NCBI GenBank assembly: GCA_028455995.1
Contig: JABELC010000015.1
Coordinates: 310,001-374,000, forward strand
Source of the DNA: Scleromitrula shiraiana
Taxonomy: Eukaryota > Ascomycota > Leotiomycetes > Helotiales > Sclerotiniaceae
Reading direction: 5' to 3'
Length of the DNA stretch: 64,000 nt
Below, in pieces: positions 12,391 to 22,879 of this stretch. Every line of letters begins with the position of its first letter. Position 1 is the stretch's first letter. A model generated the notes under the pieces. It was given only the letters and a program-made list of their open reading frames with translations. It did not search any database and had not been told where the DNA came from. A program made the translations under genes and the position numbers.

Positions 12391-13217
12391 ATGATCCACG
12401 ATGAAGAAAGCTCCAATTTTCAAGTCTTTCGAGACTGTCTATCCACCCCCTTGATCGAGAAATCGACAAACAATACATCGAAAGCCAAACGTAAAACTCG
12501 AGGTAATGGGAGGCGAAAAACCGCCATTAAACCAGTTGCTACAATTACCGCTGACGATAACATGGAGGATGCGGCAGAGCTTGCAGAATTTATTGAAGCA
12601 AGCCTCCCGATTCTCAGCACAACTACAAAACTCTGACACCATTGCAGTATATCGCCACTGAAATATTCGTATGTCTTCCATCCGAACTACGGACATTCAC
12701 ATATACAAACTATATCAATTCTTCCGGTTTCCGAACCAAATATGCCATTCCACTCGACCTCGAAGCTTCAGGCACTATCCTCAACACACTGAATCCTTCT
12801 ATCACCGACTCATTGACAACCTACTCTATTCTCCCACCCAACACCACCGCTATTGAATTTTTCACACCCATCCTGACCAGCTATATTTCGATCCTCATCA
12901 CCGCGCCCCCAGATCCATCTTCTCTCCGAAGTACTGTTACCGAGTGTGAACTTTGTATGCGATCATGGATTCCCCTCACATATCACCATCTCATACCCAA
13001 ATTCGTACACGCAAAAGCTCTCAAGAGAAATTGGCATACAGAGGATCAATTGAACAATGTGGCGTGGTTGTGTAGGGCTTGTCATAGTTTTGTGCATAGG
13101 GTGGCAGGGCATGAAGAGTTGGCGAGATATTTCTATACGGTAGATTTATTGAGGGAGAGGGAAGATGTGGAGAAATTTGCGGAGTGGGTGGGGAAGGTTC
13201 GGTGGAAGAGTAGGTAG
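12391..13217 (+). CDS. HNH-domain protein, fungal type, with a GC-AG intron
   Basis: The model is join(12391..12597, 12648..13217), encoding 258 aa. The 50-bp intron begins GCAAGC rather than GT, contains CTCTGAC near its end and finishes TTGCAG. Removing it joins AAELAEFIE directly to YIATEIFVCLPSELRT in frame; without it the first part runs into a TGA at 12634. The C-terminal third has an HNH-like zinc/nuclease module: CELCMRSWIPLTYHHLIPK, then WLCRACHSFVH, followed by a conserved ending EKFAEWVGKVRW. Fungi carry single-copy proteins of this architecture with no established function; the fold suggests DNA or RNA binding or cleavage. The N-terminus is basic and disordered (KAKRKTRGNGRRK), possibly a nuclear signal. 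A TATATAT stretch lies at about 12342, shortly before the ATG. Confidence 0.8.
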
Positions 13218-15009
13218 GCATAGCGGTCTTCTGTCTGGATGAGACGTTGTTGTATCCGATGCACATATCTTTACTTATCAAATCCAAATTAGTAGTCCGG
13301 ATTATCTGTCTATTTATCCATTGATCTTACCGATTCTCCATACAATGATGGTACTCCTTCTCCAAGAGCTTAAAAACATTTTCTTTGTTGGACTACCACT
13401 ACTTGACTTGACAGGCTGAGCAGTGAACACCAAGGTCTCAACCTAACTATTCAATTATCTGGATTTCACTTTCTGTTCTTGTGCTCTACAAATTCCCAGC
13501 ATTGGTTGAATAGAGCTTGGGGGCTGCTCATTCTCCACCATGTTTATTTTTCGGGGAAAAATATGAATCATAAAATCGTTTTCAGGTTGTCAATGGACAA
13601 TTTTTGGTTCTATATTACGTATTTTCGAGTGCCATATACATATATATTTCATTTGATTTTATTCGGGAATCTATAGAAATATAGAAGGTGTGATCTGCTT
13701 CAGGTATGAATGGAGTTATGATCACCAATCAATTATCATGAATGAGCGTTGGTGGTTTGCATCAAAGTTTTCGGTATCAAAAAATTGGTTCTGGTACCAT
13801 TGTCACCTCGACAAAATGCCAAATCAACTCTATCAAGTCGAACTTGAGTGTAACTATCGTTGAGCTTATCATATCTTCCTTGCAAAATCTGATGCAATCA
13901 TGGCAGCACCGCCACCGCCTGAATATTTCAATCACCTAACAAGTAGTTCTACACCCATCTCAATTTTGGGACTCAATAATCCTCCTTGTTTTCAAATCTG
14001 TATCAGCATAATCCGACACAAGCGAGGCTCAGACCTGTTTTGCATGTGTGTTATGGAAAGAAAATACGAAAATGCTGCCAATAGATCTGCGAAACTCATT
14101 GATGTAGGATTAAAGCTTCTTCCGTTTAATTCCTTTAATCGCATCGCAACTTCATAGAAATGAAATTTGCGGATTACCTAGTTTTCAAGTTGAAAATTCT
14201 CCGATCAAATGATACTATGTGTAATGACCTCGTCCTACCTTGCTCTATATCGTTGAATAATATTACGATGTCCCTCATACTTACGTGTTCTGATCACCGT
14301 GCGAGTATGTTTCTCTCTCTCTTTAATTGGATACATACAACAGACAATGTCCTCCCCGCCATTGAAATCGAGACTGTCGCTATCAATTGAGTGTGAGTTT
14401 GCAATGCGACTTATTAGCAAGCGCCAACGAGGATGAATACTGTGAGGTTTTTAGACCTGGTAATTTGTGTATGTAATAGAGTTTCTTGTATGCCAATACA
14501 CAGCTATATCAGGAATCAATATCATCAACTTAATCAATAGACTGGATGAATTCAGCTGAAATATACTGAGAATGAATTCGTCGTATTTTAATGGACAATA
14601 AGTGAAATTAGTAAGTAGTGAGCCCTAGTTTATCTTTAATCTATGTTGTGTATAACCAGCTAGTCTCTGCGCTCTAGCAATATTTCTGCGTGACGCCTCA
14701 GTATATCGGGCATTTGCCGACATAATACTTGCGGTAAAATAATCTTACTTCAAAATTCATTCCTCAGATTGTTCTACTATGCAACCAAACGAGCACGCAA
14801 CTTTTTGAGGGCAGGATTGCAATACAACATATAGTGACTGCTAAGGGCACCCATGCGAATGCGGACTCTCACGTTGAGTTTCATTCCTACATCTATTATG
14901 AGTATATGCAACCAAACCTTCGCAAATATCAACATCTTTCGTGGACAAACCAATCAAGAGGAGAACATAACTTTAACGCGTTAACCAAAGGTTTCCACAC
15001 AATTTCAGA
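13218..15009. other. Intergenic, nothing recognised
   Basis: This 1.8-kb gap contains short frames only (85 codons or fewer), none with a domain or plausible splicing into a longer product. It separates the HNH gene from the toxin-like relic. Confidence 0.4.
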
Positions 15010-16575
15010 TCAAGCAAAAACATAATGGAGTAAAAGGAAAACGTTCTCCAGGTCTTTCGCATCCCAATTTGTCTCCGATTTGTCCGCTTTCAATCTCAAA
15101 CTCCAATTCCCATCGGTTGTTGTGCCAGTTTTCGAAAAGTAGTCCGCAATTTGGACATTTACCCATGTTGCAACGCTTGTTGCATCAGTCGATGAGTTGA
15201 TGACAATAAGCCTATTGAGTAGTGTTTGGCTTCGAGATATCAATGTGATGGCATGAACCTCGAATGAACCCTGTCTTGGTGACCAAAAGGGCACGCGACT
15301 TTGCAAGTTACCAAGGTCAATGCTTGAAGATTCACCCTTGGTAGTCTCAGCACTTGGCTGAGAACCAAAATTAGACCACTGATCAACAAAATCATTTTTC
15401 AAGTCCAAAACCATCTGGAATCCTTCTTGTTGTCCTGCCGCTGCTTTACCCTTCATCACCTGCGTAGTTACTCCATTTGCTGCTGCTTTGAGTGATGGAC
15501 CCCCTTCGTAATCCGTATACTGTACGCGTAGAACAACATCACCTATATCGTCGTAATTGAATCTCCTGGCCGGTGCCGGAAACTCCAAGCGCTATTTCGA
15601 AATCGCACCAGCCCCCTCGAATGGCATATATCGGGGACCAGAAAAGTCAAGTTCAAAGACTCCAGAGTCTATGTCGTTAGAGCTTATGGCAATAGATGTG
15701 ATTGGGACTCTATCGGTTCTAAATCCTTCACTGCTTGCAGATGAAGCATAATCGGCCGAACTCTGAGTTATACAATACTTATGCTCCATTGGTATCAACA
15801 TTGCGTTGACACTGCATTTTGAATTGCCAGTCGTTGGAATTGATACCCCGAGTGATCGTATCCTGCGCATATAATGCCCTGGAAAGTCCATATCGTAAAG
15901 GAACTCGTCTAAGGAGAAATCAGTTTTTCCTGTAATTCTAAGATTCATTAATGCCATTGGATCAATCTCCTTTAAGGACACAGTCTTTGTGACGTTGTAG
16001 TCTGCGCAAGCTCCTTCCGCTTGTGCTGCTTCGAGCTTTTTCAAATCCCAATACAAATCTTCGGCAGCGAGAAGTCCATCCCGGGAAGGATCGCAATATC
16101 CTCTCTTGATGATAGAACTCATACGGCCACCTCCTTCAAAAATGAACGCGCTTTCAGCTCGACATGCTGCACTTAGAACCAAATCATAAGCTTGGAGATA
16201 TACGTTTCTAATCCGTTTCTCCATCCAATTATAAAGCTGTTCATGAGTGTATTTAAATCGATACCATGCTTCGGCCTGAACAGCTTCTTCCAACTCTGAC
16301 TTCTGCATATCCATCTCTTTCTGGACAGATTTGACGCGTGTTTTTTGGATCTTGACTTCCTTATCAATTGATTTAATCTCACGCCCAGTTATGTTGGCTT
16401 GAAGCCTTCGATTTTGCAACTGCCTTGTGAGTTCGGCTTTCCTTTCTGCTCGAGCTGCTTGGTCTGAATAAGTCGTAGCAAATCCCCGCAATAACGTTGC
16501 ACTTGCTGTCATACATTCTGCATATCCAGTGCCGTCGGCTGCGATAGTTGTTCCCACTCCAAGAGGTTTTACATT
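15010..16575 (-). pseudogene. Truncated relic of a Tc-toxin TcA-like protein (C-terminal, TcB-binding region)
   Basis: A leftward frame from 16575 to 15010 encodes about 520 residues and is interrupted by one in-frame TAG at 15592-15594. The upstream half is a long charged helical region (Arg/Lys/Glu/Gln-rich, coiled-coil-like). It is followed by segments typical of the C-terminal TcB-binding domain of TcA subunits: DPMALMNLRITGKTDFSL, DFPGHYMRRIRSLGVSIP and FELDFSGPRYMPFEGAGAIS, then after the stop FNYDDIGDVVLRVQYTDYEGG, given here as read. Full TcA proteins are usually well over 2,000 residues. Here everything upstream is missing and the frame ends at a TGA (16576-16578) beside AT-rich sequence. 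Even ignoring the stop, this is only a C-terminal fragment without the receptor-binding shell or pore parts. Tc proteins are best known from insect-associated bacteria. Some fungal genomes carry homologues, so horizontal acquisition followed by decay is the likely history (inference). Confidence 0.85.
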
Positions 16576-17101
16576 TCATTGTATTGTTGGTAATACATAC
16601 AATCATTAAATAAAAAATATATTCAAGTTATAAAAAAATAAATTATATAATTATATAATTCAACAATTCGATGGTGCTTGAGTAATTATCACACTTGCTT
16701 CTGATCGTACAATCATCTCTTAGTCGTAACATAAAGTATTCAGCGGTATCTTTCATTGAAATGGCAACTTATCCTACTGCAAGCTAAGAAATTAGCCCCT
16801 TGGCTAAGTAAATGAGGCGAAATTGTTAGAATTAAGATATGAGATGTGATAATAAAAAATATAGTGATCAGTTTAACAAGTCTGGTAATCAAAAATCGGC
16901 GCTAAGAAAATTAAGATATTGATAGGGCGTTTATTTCTTGGACTAAACTAAACCTAACATTGATATTTCCGACAATATCTTTAGAGCTGCACCTTTTCCC
17001 TTGGAAGGCTCCCCATAATATCGAGTATCCTTCATGGTTCATTAGAAAGTACAAACCATCATCCAACCAACCTAGAGCAGATGAATCAGATTCTAAGTCG
17101 A
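16576..17101. other. AT-rich spacer upstream of the toxin-like relic
   Basis: The first 100 bases are very AT-rich (long A/T runs around 16610-16665). The missing upstream part of the TcA-like gene is not here. No gene was seen. Confidence 0.5.
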
Positions 17102-17815
17102 TTATGAAATTCTTCCTAAAAGCCGGTCTAACATCTCCTCACCCAAATTCGACCTGCTCTTTTCATTTTCATCCAAAGCACTACTCATCAAGTGATCATA
17201 GTAGAACTCCTTAATATCCTTCCACCCGATATCTCTATGCATAATCTGACCAGTTTCACAGTTCCAACGCCCAGCGAGTACGATAACATTACCATACCAG
17301 TCTTTGGCTGCTTGACCCTCGGTGATCTTGAGAATTGGTATGTTCTTGACGTCTCTTCGTGTGGAACCAAATATAGTTATACAACGCCCCTCTTCCTGCG
17401 TCCAGTGATTTTCGGTAACCTCATCTTGAGTGATAGGGGTGGTCTGATTAGATCTCGTGTTAAGCATTCGTAACATTGTGCTTGGTTCGGAGTATGATTC
17501 GCATTGATGACATGGACCGCATTCGATACATGCATGGCACTCTGCGCAGGCTGGTACGGTTGTGGAGGTGAATCTTTGCCAACCAAGAAAGGGATGTTGA
17601 ATTCCGGCAAGACAATAAAACGCCAGCTTATGATCTGCACTTGGTCGTGCGTGATTTCGAACCATATACGCCAAATTTTGAGAACAAATCTTTTGGTGAA
17701 ATTCGTGATCGGTGATTTGACATTCTAGGGAACAGTATGATACCCACTTGCATGTTTGACATAAGTGTGGGCTGATGGATGGGCTATCGCAAGCACAACA
17801 GATTGAGGTAGACAT
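17102..17815 (-). CDS. MYND-type zinc-finger protein (paralogue A)
   Basis: This is a single-exon frame of 237 aa from an ATG at 17815. The N-terminus holds a MYND zinc finger at about residues 6-44: CCACDSPSISPHLCQTCKW, then YCSLECQITDHEFHQKIC, giving the usual C-C-C-C-C-C-H-C ligand set. A second Cys cluster near residues 90-105 (CAECHACIECGPCHQC) is not part of MYND and may bind another metal. The remainder is a mixed alpha/beta region with no catalytic motif that I recognise, and no SET domain. MYND fingers generally mediate protein-protein contacts. The same two-cluster layout occurs in the protein at 26999-27787, so the two are paralogues. Specific function is unknown. Confidence 0.8.
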   Translation of the reverse strand: MSTSICCACDSPSISPHLCQTCKWVSYCSLECQITDHEFHQKICSQNLAYMVRNHARPSADHKLAFYCLAGIQHPFLGWQRFTSTTVPACAECHACIECGPCHQCESYSEPSTMLRMLNTRSNQTTPITQDEVTENHWTQEEGRCITIFGSTRRDVKNIPILKITEGQAAKDWYGNVIVLAGRWNCETGQIMHRDIGWKDIKEFYYDHLMSSALDENEKSRSNLGEEMLDRLLGRIS

Positions 17816-18756
17816 TATTAGTTTTGGTGTTTCGACGACTTCAAGAAGATGAAAGATAGCAGACAGAGGCTTGATTTGTGGTTGAAGAAGTTAGAGACTC
17901 AAAAGAAAAAGAATTGTCAAGTCTAGAAATGCCAAGAAAGTACGGCACTTGGTTGTGTCTTAGATTTATAAATCAATCTTGAAACTCCAAACAAGAAGTG
18001 AATTAAAGTTGAACCAAGCTTTCGATTGGAAACCAGGGAGAGTGATCAGGTATGTTTACAAATATGTGTGGAAAGATGAGACGATAGACAAAATCATGAA
18101 CTATCGAGAAAGGAAGTGCAACAGAACTAATAGAAATGGCGGATTGACTTTAGAAGTGCCACGCCATTCTGACCTAAAGACGAATACAATATTCTAACTG
18201 CTAGGTGCTATGTGCTGAAACGGAGTACCATTACTTCTTATATTCTCTACTCTCACGAAGAAACGCATCTTCAGGGTTTATCGAAATGTAAGCAATCAAA
18301 GAAGAATAGATTCAACCTTGAACTTAGGCATTGTAATCAAAAATCAAACAGAGTATAACTAGATGAGATTAAATACACTTAGGTATCTCTAGTTAGGGAA
18401 ACCAGTAGATGTGATGGGATCTAATGCACGATATATTGATGGTCTGGTAAATTTGAACAGCTTGACTTGCTTTAAATATTTTTAACATATAGTGATAGTG
18501 GCTTACTATCATCATATACCTAGGTATGCAAAGACAGTTCTCGAAAATATTCTCCTTGGAGCTTAGGAAGTTTCTCAATACTCCTGATGATATTGGTTGT
18601 TGGATGTTGGATATTCTATCATCTGATGTATTGAGGTCTGATGAACCTGTGTTTTCACCGGATCGGATAAATATAATGCCGGTAGTTCGGATCATTGTGG
18701 GGTAGTTCTTACTGTATGTTTTAGTGACCAAAAAGAGTAAAGTCTCTTTAAGAGCT
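17816..18756. other. Intergenic, nothing recognised
   Basis: The region holds short open frames only (112 codons or fewer) with no domain. It includes the promoter region of MYND paralogue A. Confidence 0.4.
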
Positions 18757-18766
18757 CGTTCAATAT

Positions 18767-18829
18767 TTAAGAAGTGGGATGTATATCTTAAGAAGTGGGA
18801 TGTATGTCTTAAGAAGTGGGATGCATTTC
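18767..18829 (+). repeat. Tandem repeat, 21-bp unit, three copies
   Basis: Three consecutive 21-bp units start TTAAGAAGTGGGATG and differ only in the last six bases. A fourth truncated copy begins TTAGGATGG at 18830. The array sits at the left border of the AT-rich island. Confidence 0.9.
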
Positions 18830-18920
18830 TTAGGATGGTACGAAGGATTCGGTCCTAAAGACCGACCCATAGCTGACTAATCTACGCTTAGCTACAAACG
18901 GAGGTTTATAAAAAGAACAC

Positions 18921-18942
18921 ATCATCAAAATCATCAAAATCA
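18921..18942 (+). repeat. Left arm of inverted repeat flanking the AT-rich island
   Basis: This 22-base arm, containing ATCAAAATCATCAAAATCA, is matched in inverse orientation at 19827-19848 with one mismatch. The arms enclose about 0.9 kb of very AT-rich DNA, the geometry of a small transposon or MITE. The words are simple enough that chance or slippage cannot be excluded. Confidence 0.6.
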
Positions 18943-19726
18943 ATAAAGAACAATAAAATAAAAAATAATTAAATAATAAAACCTTCTATCTTTATTATAA
19001 TTTTTTTATCTGTAAAATAAATATTTAATAATTTTTTGAGTCTTTTTTGATTTCTTTTACTAGTAATTTTGTTTTCTCTACTAGTAACTTCACGTTCAAG
19101 TAGAATTTAATTTAAATTTTATTTCAAGTTTCAAGTTTTAACTTCAAGTTACTAGTAAATGATTTTATAATTTTTTCTTCAAGTTACTAGTAGTAGTAGA
19201 TAAAATCTTTCTAATAACTTGAGCACGAAATCAATATGATATTATTAATTTTAATTTGAATAATTTTAATATTCTATTTTATTTAAATAAATTTTATAAA
19301 TTCGAGTCGAGTCAGACTCGGATAGTGATCGCGAATATTTAATTTTATACTAATTTCAAGTTAGTACTAGTATTAATTCAAGTTGATATTTAAGTTTTGA
19401 TATTCAAGTTTTGACTTGAATATCAATAATTTATTTAGATCTTTTTTATATATTATTATAGAATAACTTTCATTATTTGATTTTATATTCAAGTTGAAAA
19501 TTTCTATAATTATTTAAAAATTCCTAATTTCAAATTTATGATATTTTTTTAAAGTTTTTTTTCAAATGAATTTCAAATTAGAATTGTAAAATTTAATATT
19601 TTTATTTTTATAAAAAATATAATCAATAAAAGTTTAAAATATATTAAATTATAATTTAATATAAATAAATACTAGTATTTAAATTAATAATATACTAGTA
19701 GTAGTGCTAGGGGCACGGACCATCCC
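18943..19726. other. AT-rich island
   Basis: About 0.8 kb is composed almost entirely of A/T runs with scattered ACTAGT and TTCAAGTT words (for example 19075-19200) and no open frame of note. The composition differs sharply from the flanks. It may be a repeat eroded by C-to-T mutation, a decayed transposon, or an intrinsically AT-rich spacer. Confidence 0.7.
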
Positions 19727-19826
19727 ACGGATGTATTTACATTTCTTAGATTATTTACCCCGGGCCAATACATCAGCTTTTTACCATCACACAACCTATA
19801 CCGTAACAAGTAATATTAATAATCGG

Positions 19827-19848
19827 TGATTTTGATGATTTTGATAAT
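19827..19848 (-). repeat. Right arm of inverted repeat flanking the AT-rich island
   Basis: This is the reverse complement of 18921-18942 at 21 of 22 positions. It runs directly into the 17-bp tandem array. Confidence 0.6.
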
Positions 19849-19899
19849 GTTCCCTTTTTGATAATGTACCCTTTTTGATAATGTACACTTTTTGATCAC
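19839..19899 (+). repeat. Tandem repeat, 17-bp unit, about 3.6 copies
   Basis: Units of TTTTTGATAATGTACCC occur at 19839-19854 (one base short), 19855-19871 and 19872-19888, with a partial copy to 19899. Confidence 0.85.
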
Positions 19900-20233
19900 T
19901 AAAACGCACCTCAGTTCTATACATTTGTAAGATGTGCCATAGTTTTCTATTGCTGTTCTGAGAACAACACTCGTACATTTCATCCTCCTCGCACTAATTC
20001 CTATCAAGCCATATCAGACTTCAAAGTTTCATTCTAGTCTTTAGAGGAATATTGTGATAGATTTATCACTGCTGAAATTGGTAGCCATTTGATTGTTAGG
20101 GTGCGTCATATCGATTACGAGATGGTCTGCAACGTTCAGGAAGTAGAGGATTCTAATGCTATTCAATTATTAGTTACCAGTCATCAAATCCGTTTGACCC
20201 CTCTGATTCTTGTATCACCGGGAAGCATTCAAA

Positions 20234-22288
20234 ATGCCTGCAATGCTCGATGATCCCAGTGCTCCCACCATCTACCGCACTTCGGGTTCAGCGCCTTTCC
20301 CAGATCCCCATGATACGAACCCCGCACTTCCCCTCGATGTATTTCCTCGACATGTCACTCTACGTGATCGGATTACCGTTGCTACGATAGTACCTTTCTC
20401 GTCGCCTCATCAAGTTCCTGCTTCCCTTATCGCATACCTGAGCGAACAATTGAACAAAGAAATAGAGAAGGGTGATACGTATCCTATGGTTGAGCCTATG
20501 CCTCTCGAGAAATTTGCTTCGTACTGGTTTCAGAACTTTGGTGCAATAATGCTTCTTGGTAATATAGAGTCCGCAAGTGAAGTAGTTGAAGGCAAAAACT
20601 GGGCTACGGAATGCTTAGGTAGTTATTATATCAAGCCTAACTACCCTGGCCGTAGCTCTCACGTCTGCAATGCCGGATTTCTAGTCACCGACGCCGCGCG
20701 TGGTAAGGGTCTAGGACGTCTTTTAGGGGAAAGCTATCTCGAATGGGCACCCCGGCTTGGCTACACATATTCAGTTTTCAATCTGGTATACGAAACTAAT
20801 GTAGCATCTTACCGAGTCTGGGATTCCTTGGGCTTCAAACGAATTGGACGAGTCAAGGGTGCTGGAAATCTTAAAGGCCACCCTGAACGGTTCATCGATG
20901 CTATAATATATGGACGTGAACTAGGGCCCGAGGGCTCCGACCTCGTGAGTGAAGAACGCTTCGATAAAATCAAATTTTATTTAAAATACAAAGAATATCC
21001 TTTGGGTGCTGATCGAGCCGAAAAAAGCAGACTTCGTAGCGCGGCCACACATTACAAACTCCTACCGGACGAAGACAAGCTCATGTTGAAAGGCAAAGAA
21101 GTCATTAGCGATCCACAGAGACAATACGAGATTGCAAGAAGCATGCACCTACTGCAACATGGAGGTATCAATAAGACAACAGCCATGATATTCGAGAAGT
21201 TTCATTGGGTTAGGATTAAGGAGACGGTTAACCTTGTAATTAAAAATTGTGTCGAATGTAAAGAGTTGGGTAAAGCTCCAGTTGTCAAACCTTCAGATAC
21301 TCAAATTCAATCCCAATCTTCACAAACATACCGTCCCTTGAATCCCCCACAACATAGGAAATCGAACGTAAGTGCAGCAGGGCGAATTTTATCACTATCC
21401 GCGCAACCATTACCACCGAAACTACCGTCTCCAGATCATCAACATCATGCTTCTCCATGTCCACAGCCTCAACTACAACAGCATGATTTTCACCAACACA
21501 ATGACCATCTCTCTGTTTCTCCTCAGGTTCTTAACAGAAGATTACCTTCTTCTCCTACTTCTACTCATACCCATACTCATATCCATCACACAATACCGAA
21601 TACATCTCCCCTCCACCAACACCATCCACATCCCAGTCCAACAATATCCCATATGCAACACCCACAACATCCACACCCACACACACATACCCAGCAAGAT
21701 TATTTACCCCTAGACCCAAGAATCATGGATTACAAATACACAAGCGAATCTCCGCATCAACACCAAGACCAAGATCAAGATCCCCATCATACATCCACCC
21801 ACGAACACGAAGACTCCCATTTTGACACCCACCACCACGTCAACGAAACAGATTCCTTCCAGGCCATGCTCGGAGATCGAGAAAACGATCACGATCACGA
21901 TCACGATCATGATCATGAGGCTGAAGAAGACGTAGATGTAGATGTTAATGCAGATGTAGATGTTAATGTAGATGTAGATGTAAATGCGGATTTGGATGAT
22001 ATGCTTCTTGATCGGGAGGAAGACGAAGTCCAAGACGGAGTTGATCACGAAAATACAAATGATCATGAAACTGGGAATGGAAATGGGGAAACAGAAATTA
22101 ATAAATCAGCGATAGATACACCGGCACTTATATCCGCACGGAAGGAAACAGAAGAGCAGATGCATGAAGAAGCGATGGCGACGGCGAGGGCGGCGCAGGA
22201 GATGATTTCTAGAGGGGGGATTATTGCTGGCGGGGGTGGAAGGGAGGGGAAAGATGGGGTGGGGAGGTCGACGTGGGGTGGTGATTGA
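20234..22288 (+). CDS. SPT10: SPT10-like GNAT acetyltransferase with integrase-type HHCC zinc finger
   Basis: This is a single-exon frame of 684 aa from the ATG at 20234 (MPAMLDDPSAP); the open frame begins slightly upstream but has no earlier ATG. Residues of about 90-240 form a GNAT acetyltransferase core. The acetyl-CoA loop is ARGKGLGRLLGESYLEW near residue 155, followed by NVASYRVWDSLGFKRIGR. Residues of about 300-345 hold an H-H-C-C zinc module (MHLLQHGG ... FHW ... NCVECKELGK) like the integrase H2C2 domain. GNAT plus this DNA-binding finger is the architecture of yeast Spt10, a nuclear activator that binds histone-gene upstream elements. The C-terminal half is low complexity: Pro/His/Gln-rich, then HD repeats, then Asp/Val/Asn repeats, so it is probably disordered. 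The symbol is assigned by architecture, not by alignment. Confidence 0.8.
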   Translation: MPAMLDDPSAPTIYRTSGSAPFPDPHDTNPALPLDVFPRHVTLRDRITVATIVPFSSPHQVPASLIAYLSEQLNKEIEKGDTYPMVEPMPLEKFASYWFQNFGAIMLLGNIESASEVVEGKNWATECLGSYYIKPNYPGRSSHVCNAGFLVTDAARGKGLGRLLGESYLEWAPRLGYTYSVFNLVYETNVASYRVWDSLGFKRIGRVKGAGNLKGHPERFIDAIIYGRELGPEGSDLVSEERFDKIKFYLKYKEYPLGADRAEKSRLRSAATHYKLLPDEDKLMLKGKEVISDPQRQYEIARSMHLLQHGGINKTTAMIFEKFHWVRIKETVNLVIKNCVECKELGKAPVVKPSDTQIQSQSSQTYRPLNPPQHRKSNVSAAGRILSLSAQPLPPKLPSPDHQHHASPCPQPQLQQHDFHQHNDHLSVSPQVLNRRLPSSPTSTHTHTHIHHTIPNTSPLHQHHPHPSPTISHMQHPQHPHPHTHTQQDYLPLDPRIMDYKYTSESPHQHQDQDQDPHHTSTHEHEDSHFDTHHHVNETDSFQAMLGDRENDHDHDHDHDHEAEEDVDVDVNADVDVNVDVDVNADLDDMLLDREEDEVQDGVDHENTNDHETGNGNGETEINKSAIDTPALISARKETEEQMHEEAMATARAAQEMISRGGIIAGGGGREGKDGVGRSTWGGD

Positions 22289-22879
22289 TAAATGAAGGAG
22301 TGACTGATGATTGAGAAGAGTTAATATGTTGATCTGAGTTGATGGATTCTCATCGTGAGGTATAGGTACTAGGGCAGTACTAGAGCGGACTAGAGGCGGA
22401 GGGAACAGGCTTCTTGGATACTTATATTAGATTTTTGGGGGTTTTAGTAGTCTTGCCGACTGATACCGGTGGCTTCTTTTCTTCATGTTTTTTTGGTTTG
22501 TCCATATTCTGAAAGATTGGTTGGTTGGCTGGGAATTTTGGAAACATGGAGGAGCATTGGAGAATTGAAGGTATTTAACAAGAGAAACGTCGAGCAAACG
22601 ATTCACGTCCGTATGGATATTACGATTGAGAGGGCGGATCGCATAGATTTCTAGTAGCACATCCAGATAAGCGCTTCTATATGTATGTATCAAATGAATG
22701 ATGATTGATGATGAACATCTACAGGTATAAACTTTTATCTTTCATCACTTTGATCATGATTCATCCATCCATTCATCCATCTATCCTTGCACCCAGATCC
22801 CTCTATCTCCTACCATTTGATGGCATCAATCAATCATTCATTTAATCATGGTATATTATCACCACATCATCAACGACAT
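22289..22879. other. Intergenic with short CATC/CCAT microsatellite
   Basis: This is the convergent gap between the 3' ends of the SPT10-like and CCT7 genes. It contains a simple run of CATCCATTCATCCATC-type repeats near 22764-22785. No gene was seen. Confidence 0.5.

Noticed and set aside
20210..20233. Eight extra codons upstream of the SPT10-like ATG
   Set aside because: They begin with TTG, not ATG; the first ATG in frame is at 20234.
21144..21260. Integrase-type H-H-C-C finger suggesting a retrotransposon
   Set aside because: It is fused in frame to a GNAT domain with no reverse transcriptase, RNase H or integrase core nearby. This is the SPT10 architecture.
21710..22066. Leftward Ile/Tyr/Val-rich frame of 118 codons
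   Set aside because: Shadow of the His/Asp repeat region of the SPT10-like gene.
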